A stretch of DNA of 64,000 nt from Coleophoma eucalyptorum. Its lineage: Eukaryota > Ascomycota > Leotiomycetes > Helotiales > Dermateaceae. The stretch lies in the NCBI GenBank assembly GCA_026120035.1, contig JALRME010000010.1, positions 1,116,001 through 1,180,000 of the forward strand. Direction: 5' to 3'. The notes under the pieces are model-generated. The model worked only from the letters and a program-made list of their open reading frames with translations. It had not been told where the DNA came from and ran no database searches. A program made the position numbers and the translations under genes. This document shows positions 58,288-64,000 of this stretch, piece after piece. The number at the start of each line of letters is the position of its first letter. Position 1 is the stretch's first letter.

Positions 58288-59286
58288 TCATATGTAAATA
58301 AAGTAGACGAGCTGGAAAAGCGAGCTGTTTGACGGACTGTCATTTTTCTAGACGCAATATCTGACCATACAGGAACCGAGTCTGGAATTTTGAGAATCGA
58401 AGAATGCTTTTCTATTTTGATACACCTATGGCTAAGATGGCTGCACTGTGTGACTGCTGTCTAAATCAAAGGGCCTCTGTGACCAATAAGGCGCTTTTGT
58501 GGGTAGTTGACAGTTTGCCCGGGCACTTATGGATTCTTCACATATTTGATAATGTTACCAGCGTGGAGGCGCATCAATGAGTCAAGTTCCTGGGCTTGTG
58601 GTAGTATTACCAACATATGATGGCCAAAAGCGTTCCATCAAAGAGAAGGTTCAATTTGTCACCGTGGGCTCAATCCGGCCTCTTGCAAGTATCATACACA
58701 TGAGCCAGTACAGTGTGTGGCCAAAATTGATCATGATGTTGACACTAATAGGAATTAGTATATAGTCTTATCAGCGTATGGTTATTCACAAATTAACTTT
58801 GCTGCATCGAACCTTAGCGTTACCGCGCTCCGATGCCGGACTTGAATCCACCAAATTGATCCCCGCAGCCAAAAGTATTAGCACTATGTACTCCAACGCG
58901 GTTGGGTGTAATCGTTTGAGCTATAGTGCTTTGCAAGTTGCGGCACCGGTGAGTTCTAATAGGCGCAGAGCAATTGACAAAATCTACCATTAGAAATGGT
59001 GAATGTATTACTAAGCACCTCCGCAAAAAGCGGGTCCCCCGAAAATTTAGCAAGATATGCGTCCATATGGTAACGCTGGCAGAGAATGGAAAGGCGAACT
59101 TTTCGTCCTCCAGAAACATGGCGAGTTATGGCTGTTGCTGAAAAAAATCCTTTGGATATCTGAAGACTCCTCTAGTAATCCCTTGTACCAGGCAGTCTGT
59201 GCTAATCTCTTGACGTGGCATTCCTCTTGCTGGCTGAGTGACAAGGGGTAATCGGTGTGGAGCGCCCAGCTAAACGGTGTTGGAAC
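58288..59286. other. Intergenic stretch between convergent permease and regulator
   Basis: 999 nt with only unsupported short frames. It contains one more copy of the 15-bp element (58815-58829), which is surprising between two gene ends and may mark a lost promoter. Confidence 0.4.
58815..58829 (-). promoter_or_regulatory. 15-bp element, copy 3 (reverse strand, one mismatch)
   Basis: The minus strand reads AGCGCGGTAACGCTA. It keeps the AGCG-N6-CGCT inverted half-sites and is not next to any present start codon. Confidence 0.5.
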
Positions 59287-60829
59287 TCACGAAAGTACCA
59301 GAATTTGTTTATTGTTCAGGAAATATTCCAGGTCGTCAACCACACCATCGACAGCCCACAATTGTTCTAATCGTTGTATGACCACCGACATGATTCCCAG
59401 GCCAAAGACATCTCGGACACCAGATAATCGTGAATGTATGATATGTCGATGAGAGAATTTCCGTGCCGAGATACCAAAAATAAATAGAGGCCAGGCGAGT
59501 GTTGCAGAAGCTGGTGCTGTAGCTGGCAGACTTTCAAGCAATGGGGCCAGGTCGTCAAAAGCTTCGGCAACGATTGCTTGGTGGTCTCTTTTAGATAATG
59601 ATATGTCTAAAGCCAGCAAAATAGCCCTTTGATATATTCCGCCACAAAGAACCTGACTAGGGTCGGAAATTGGACTGGCAAACCACGACACGGCTTCTTG
59701 TCGAAGTGAACGTAACTTCTGCACAGTCCCTGTTGACAAAGTATCGAAAGCGTTTAGATCAAGTCTACTTTGCCGAACGACTGCGGCAACTCTAGGAAGT
59801 ATAGCAAAGAGCGCATGTGCGCATCCGCAAAGCATACCAAACGCACTGCTGGAATTGAATTCTCGTCGACAGAGCAGGAAGAGAGAGTCAAGCTCTGCTG
59901 GATCAGTGTCACACCCTTTGGTGAAAGTGGCTTGAGATGCAATGTAACAATAGAATTCGACCACGAAACTGCATAAATCCCGATTCATATGTGACTCTGC
60001 AGTACCAAGCCAATCTAGTAGCAAGGTTCTTGCAGCTTGAAGATGCTGAAGCGCTATACCTGTCATATCACCTCTAGTTGCCTGGTGATGAAGGTCATTA
60101 GTTCTGAAAGTCTGTGAAGCTCGCTAGAGGCTTCCTCACCTCTGCGAAGCAAAGCAGCAGTGTAACTATCAGCAATGGCAGTATATCTTTGCAATCTCCG
60201 TTGAGATGGCTTGTCAATCTAAGGCTCAGGCCCCGAAGAACCCGGCCATAGTATGACCAGGTAGCAGTCTCAACTTCCGAGGTTTGATATTGGCGTTGCA
60301 TCATATGCACACCACTTAAGCCTAGTATTCCATGAAGCACAATGCTATGAGAGAACGCCATTGGCACAATCAAAGACACGAAAGGATTGTTTCCGCCTTG
60401 TCTCATTGAAAGAGTATCTGCCGTCTTAGCAAGGAAGTGTTGGAACAAACTTTGCGCAGCGGAACTGAGAGCCGGTCGGTCATGCTCTTGTAAAGGACAT
60501 CTGTTTAGCATGCTGTTGGCCTTGACCAGCTGGGAGTGCCGCTGTAGGTAAGATCCGGCTATTTCTGTCGGTTGAGAGATCGGGGCTGTATTACAGTGCT
60601 GCTGCGAGGACGCGCTCTGGGAGTGGAGACCGTCGCATTTGTTTCCCGGAGCCAGGGTCGTGCTGTCTTTGTTAGGTGGGTGATTAACGGCAGTGTGAGA
60701 AGCCTGTCGCGGCCAGGTGCATAGGAGGTGGTTGCGATTGCACCCTGAGCACATCGGCTTTTGCTCATTACACTTCTTCTTACGCGCTCGGCAGGTCAGA
60801 CACCCGGATTTCGATCGCGTTGGTCCCAT
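59287..60829 (-). CDS. Zn2Cys6 transcription factor, probable regulator of the aldolase/ALDH cassette
   Basis: Exons 60829-60140 and 60081-59287 (58-nt intron, branch CTAAT) give 494 residues. The zinc cluster is at the very N terminus: Cys10, 13, 20, 27, 30 and 37 (CX2CX6CX6CX2CX6C) within SKSGCLTCRARKKKCNEQKP. No classic coiled coil follows. The C-terminal two thirds belong to the fungal TF_2 (Pro1/UPC2-like) type: LSSAAQSLFQHFL, IVLHGILGLSGVHMM, then the splice-made CFAEATRGDMTGIALQHLQA. The start at 60829 gives this usual short N terminus; an ATG at 60925 would add 32 residues. Its promoter, shared with the threonine-aldolase-like gene, holds an exact copy of the cassette element, consistent with autoregulation. 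Confidence 0.9.
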
Positions 60830-61338
60830 TGCACAAAGAAGGACTGAAAAGCCCAGATATGAATCTGAATTTGCATGAAGGAAAGGGACCGATAGAAGGT
60901 CTGACGAGACGAGAAGCCGTAGCACAATAAGATAAGCGCGGTTACGCTAGTGCTAGAAAAGCAGTTATGGGGACCATAGCCGCGCCCAGAAAGCCAACGA
61001 ACGGGTTTCCGACTAGTGTTATCGTGGACGGCTAAGCACTCCAACTAGAGTTTGTGCTTCCCTAGTTTGGAAGGACGATTGACCATGTTTGATCAGTACG
61101 CCTTTGCTACTTCGCTTACCTTGCAGAATACGCCCTTCGAAGTTACATCTATCTCTAGGTGTGAGAACCTATTACATAATAAAACCCAAATACAACCAGA
61201 TTTGGTATATGTAAATCAGATTCCTCCTAGTCATATGTGCCTATTATAGCCACAATCACCTTTCTTCCAACCTCTTCTCCCAGACTATTTTCCAAAGAGT
61301 CAGTGTTTGTCCCACTCATTTCCAAATTCCTTCAAGAG
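60830..61338. promoter_or_regulatory. Divergent promoter between regulator and threonine-aldolase-like gene
   Basis: 509 nt with one cassette element at 60935-60949 and no gene. Confidence 0.5.
60935..60949 (+). promoter_or_regulatory. 15-bp element, copy 4 (AGCGCGGTTACGCTA)
   Basis: Identical over all 15 bp to the copy at 56296. It lies 106 nt upstream of the regulator start and about 390 nt upstream of the aldolase-like start. Confidence 0.6.
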
Positions 61339-62493
61339 ATGGCATCCGACGAAAGTAACGCCACGGGACCTCCTAACGCATGGTCTGGACCTGGGGAAAC
61401 AGCATTCGACTTCCGTAGCGATACGTTCACAAGACCTACAATGTCGATGCTGCATGCCATCCAGAATGCAACACTTAACGATGACAGCTATCTCGAAGAT
61501 CCGACAACAAATTCACTTCAGGAGTACATGGCTAAACTCACACAGCATGAGGATGCCCTTTTCTTATTATCTGGTACGATGGGAAACGAGATAGCGATGC
61601 GATCTCTCTTGGGACAGCCGCCTTATTCAGTCCTTTGTGACTATCGAGCGCATCTTCTTGAATGGGAAGCCGGAGGTGTTTCCTCGTTATGTGGGGCTAC
61701 CGTGAAGGGAGTTATACCTGCCAATGGCACCTACCTGACCTTAGACGACATCAAAAGAAATGTAGTGATCGATGACGGTGTACACTTCGCCCCAACAAAA
61801 GTCATCGCTCTTGAAAATACAATCTTGGGATTGATTACACCTATCTCCGAAGTGAGGCGAATTGCCGCATTTGCAAGAGAGCATGATATCCGAATGCATC
61901 TCGATGGCGCTCGGCTTTGGGAAGCTGTTGCAGCTGGCGCTGCCACATTACCAGAATACACTTCGGAGTTTGATACTGTAACTATGTGCTTTTCCAAAGG
62001 TCTTGGAGCTCCAATAGGATCTATTTTGGTGGGTAGTAAGAAGCTGATCAAACACGCGAGGCGTGTTCGTCAGAGCATCGGAGGTGCACTACGTCAGACT
62101 GGTATTCTCACAGCGGCTGCGAGGGTTGCAGTTGATGAGACATTTGGCAAAGACATCAATGGCCAGGAAGGATTACTTCAAAAGACACATGTTGCTGCCG
62201 GGAGAGTTGCAGATTTTTGGGTTAGCCTTGGCGGTAGACTAGAAAGAGCAACAGAGACAAACATGGTATGGCTGGATCTAGAAGACAAGGTATCGATTGC
62301 GGAGCTCACGGAAACCGGGGCATCCCTTGGAATCAAATTAAACAATCGAATTGTGGTACACTACCAGATTTGTGAAGAGGCTATTGTAACTCTCGAGAGG
62401 GTAATGACGGACATTCGTGGACGAATGTCAGCGATTCCTGCAGGTGCTGTCGAGCAACAAATCGGGTTAAACCCGTTTGGGTACTGCCTTTGA
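61339..62493 (+). CDS. Threonine-aldolase-like PLP enzyme
   Basis: A single exon of 384 residues. The start at 61339 is the first ATG of a frame that opens earlier without one. The fold-type I low-specificity threonine aldolase pattern is complete: FDFRSDTFTRPTMSML, SYLEDPTTNSLQEYMAKL, FLLSGTMGNEIAMRSLLGQP, the HLDGARLWEA aspartate and arginine, CFSKGLGAPIGSILVG with the PLP-binding Lys, and RVRQSIGGALRQTGILTAAA. Such enzymes cleave beta-hydroxy-alpha-amino acids (threonine, allo-threonine, phenylserine) to glycine and an aldehyde. With a permease, an aldehyde dehydrogenase and a regulator sharing one promoter element, it probably makes the aldehyde that the dehydrogenase oxidises. The side chain of the substrate is unknown. 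Confidence 0.92.
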   Translation: MASDESNATGPPNAWSGPGETAFDFRSDTFTRPTMSMLHAIQNATLNDDSYLEDPTTNSLQEYMAKLTQHEDALFLLSGTMGNEIAMRSLLGQPPYSVLCDYRAHLLEWEAGGVSSLCGATVKGVIPANGTYLTLDDIKRNVVIDDGVHFAPTKVIALENTILGLITPISEVRRIAAFAREHDIRMHLDGARLWEAVAAGAATLPEYTSEFDTVTMCFSKGLGAPIGSILVGSKKLIKHARRVRQSIGGALRQTGILTAAARVAVDETFGKDINGQEGLLQKTHVAAGRVADFWVSLGGRLERATETNMVWLDLEDKVSIAELTETGASLGIKLNNRIVVHYQICEEAIVTLERVMTDIRGRMSAIPAGAVEQQIGLNPFGYCL

Positions 62494-62780
62494 GACTCAT
62501 GTAGAACCTGGCAATTTCTAGAGAATAAATTTAGATATAGCCAAATAGAATGCATACTAGAAGGTATTGAGCTCAACCTAATGTTGAGATCAACGTTGTG
62601 ACGGGTGCTTGTACTCTCGATCTGAAATCCATATTCATTTACATCCCAGTATCACAGTACGGGTAGGGTTACTCCCAAAGGTCACTTTCATGTACCAAAT
62701 CAAGGGATATCGGTTAACTTGTGTGCTATTCCATACAAGGAAACCCCAGCCTTAATGTACTCTAGAACGAGTCAAATGCT

Positions 62781-63432
62781 TTATACATACATAGACATGT
62801 TACTGTTCATGGCTATGTGAGCATAAAACTTGATCCTTTCGGCGTGCTCCTTCATACCAACGTACTCATCAACCGTATGTATATTACCATGGCCAGTGGC
62901 TCTCAAGGGGCTGAATCGATAGATATTCCTCGATAAGTTCCAAAATTTGTGAGTATCCGTGCCTCCTGTCATTAAGCTCGGCGCTACGATAATGTCTTCA
63001 CCCATCACCTGTCTGATAGTGGCTACGAAGATCATATATGCCTCAGCTTCAAGAGGAGCTACGGGAGATGGTTCCCAGGGAGCTTTAGTGTCTTCGAGAG
63101 TAATCGTCCCAGCCGAGTTGATGGAAGTGTTTCCACTCATGGTTCCCCAGGCATTGAGAGATAGCGGGAATTTTGGCAGAATCTTCAACTCGATGGTAGC
63201 TGTTTTCATTCAAGGGTTTTGGTACTGAGTATTGCGGACACGCAGATTCGGTAAAAATACGGAGTGACTCGTCACCGATGATTCGTGGAGACGAAGACTT
63301 GGCTAGAGCAATGATGAACATCAAAGACAATACTGAAAGACAACCAAGGCGGACGATCTTGGTTGAACACCATGACTTGTTGGTCGCGATACCTGGATTT
63401 GGAGGGAAAACCAGATGCTCGCCCTTGGACAT
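62781..63432 (-). pseudogene. Carboxypeptidase S (M20) relic with internal deletion
   Basis: The N-terminal frame from 63432 reads the CPS-type start: a cytosolic stub, a TM anchor (IVRLGCLSVLSLMFIIALAK), then ESACPQYSVPKPLNE. It then meets, about one base out of frame near 63209, the C-terminal part of an M20 Gly-X carboxypeptidase: FPLSLNAWGTMSGN, EDIIVAPSLMTGGTDT, FWNLSRNIYRFSPL and GNIHTVDEYVGM. The central catalytic domain with the metal ligands (several hundred residues) is absent. No intron of useful size lies between the parts. This is a deletion derivative that cannot be an active peptidase. Confidence 0.8.
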
Positions 63433-63693
63433 GATATATAATTGGATTGCTTGGATGCCATTTTTTATTTCTTGTTCAATTATAGTTGTAGGTTTGTTCG
63501 AAGTCAAAGAAGATTCAATCATAGAAAGTAATCTTACTTATGTAGTGACATCTCTTAGAACAATATCATGTACTCACTGACTATTTTCATTCCCAACGGA
63601 GCTGTGACCAATTTTTAAGAACATTCTCCTTGAAGGTGCTTGAGCTCTTTATTCCTTCTATCAACCATGAAAAAGCAAGATTGCTCACTTTAG

Positions 63694-63969
63694 ATGGCGG
63701 GATTCGGTCTAACTAAAGAGGAGTCCCTGTTACATGGCGCACCATCAGGCGCTATACAAATCGTCACGACTGTCCTTATATGCTGGTTAGGAGACAAGAC
63801 AAGCCAGCGACTTCTCTGGGCTATTCTGGGCACTATTTCTCCCATACTAGGGTACATTCTTATGGTGTCACTTCCTCAAAGCAATGTCAGTGGCAATCTT
63901 GCAGGCTTTTATATAACAAGTTTTGAAGATGCTTCTTGGGTTTTGTGTCTCATTTTGATTTCTAGCAAC
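63694..63969 (+). pseudogene. MFS permease fragment (later helices; continues right of window)
   Basis: One exon-like stretch preceded by CTTTAG and ended by GTAAGA at 63970. It reads the start of the second half of a Dal5-type permease: MAGFGLTKEESLLHGAPSGA, WLGDKTSQRLLWAILGTISP and GFYITSFEDASWVLCLILIS. Upstream only a trace is visible (IFIPNGAVTN, about 63580-63610), followed by a stop. The adjacent carboxypeptidase relic leaves no room for the first six helices. Probably an N-truncated remnant; the part beyond the window is unseen. Confidence 0.55.
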
Positions 63970-64000
63970 GTAAGATAAACCATATCCATATATCACGCTC

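Overview
This window is nuclear DNA from a filamentous ascomycete (Pezizomycotina). Almost every gene is cut by 45-100 nt GT-AG introns with CTRAY-like branch points. Fungus-specific families dominate: five Zn2Cys6 regulators, Dal5-type MFS permeases, a HET-domain relic, a UstYa/DUF3328 protein and type-B carboxylesterase. A placement in Leotiomycetes is only a guess from base composition and intron style. No rRNA, tRNA, CRISPR or housekeeping block was recognised. The window reads as an accessory catabolic region. Most exon joins given here were worked out by hand so that each spliced frame closes.

Region 1 (1-11.3 kb) holds an aconitase-like protein with a mitochondrial leader, an RraA-fold aldolase, a mitochondrial tricarboxylate carrier, an amidohydrolase resembling 2-pyrone-4,6-dicarboxylate lactonase (LigI), a Zn2Cys6 regulator and an MFS importer. 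Together they look like the lower half of a gallate/protocatechuate meta-cleavage route (pyrone-dicarboxylate to oxalomesaconate to carboxy-hydroxy-oxoadipate to pyruvate plus oxaloacetate). The aconitase-like protein, which has an altered active-site residue, and the carrier would place one step in the mitochondrion. No ring-cleavage dioxygenase is visible.

Region 2 (11.5-19.8 kb) is gene-poor. It holds a decayed HET gene, a seven-TM receptor-like protein and a lone UstYa-family protein. Region 3 (19.6-34.9 kb) carries a hydantoinase/dihydropyrimidinase-like hydrolase, a Zn2Cys6 regulator, two FAD monooxygenases, an FMN alpha-hydroxyacid oxidase ending in the peroxisomal signal SKL, and an amino-acid permease. 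A ~200 bp repeat lies in inverted orientation at 19.6 and 27.4 kb around the first three genes.

Region 4 (35-53.8 kb) holds a Zn2Cys6 regulator with an unusually long metal loop, a short-chain dehydrogenase lacking its catalytic tyrosine, a tandem EthD-like protein, a quinone-oxidoreductase-like MDR enzyme, a secreted carboxylesterase, another Zn2Cys6 regulator, a soluble bacterial-type P450 and a 12-exon MFS permease.

Region 5 (53.9-62.5 kb) is the most coherent unit: aldehyde dehydrogenase, amino-acid/choline-type permease, Zn2Cys6 regulator and threonine-aldolase-like enzyme. A 15-bp element (AGCGCGGTTACGCTA and close variants) occurs in both divergent promoters and once more between the genes. 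It fits an uptake, C-C cleavage and aldehyde oxidation cassette for a beta-hydroxy amino acid. The unit is bordered by decayed MFS and carboxypeptidase-S fragments.
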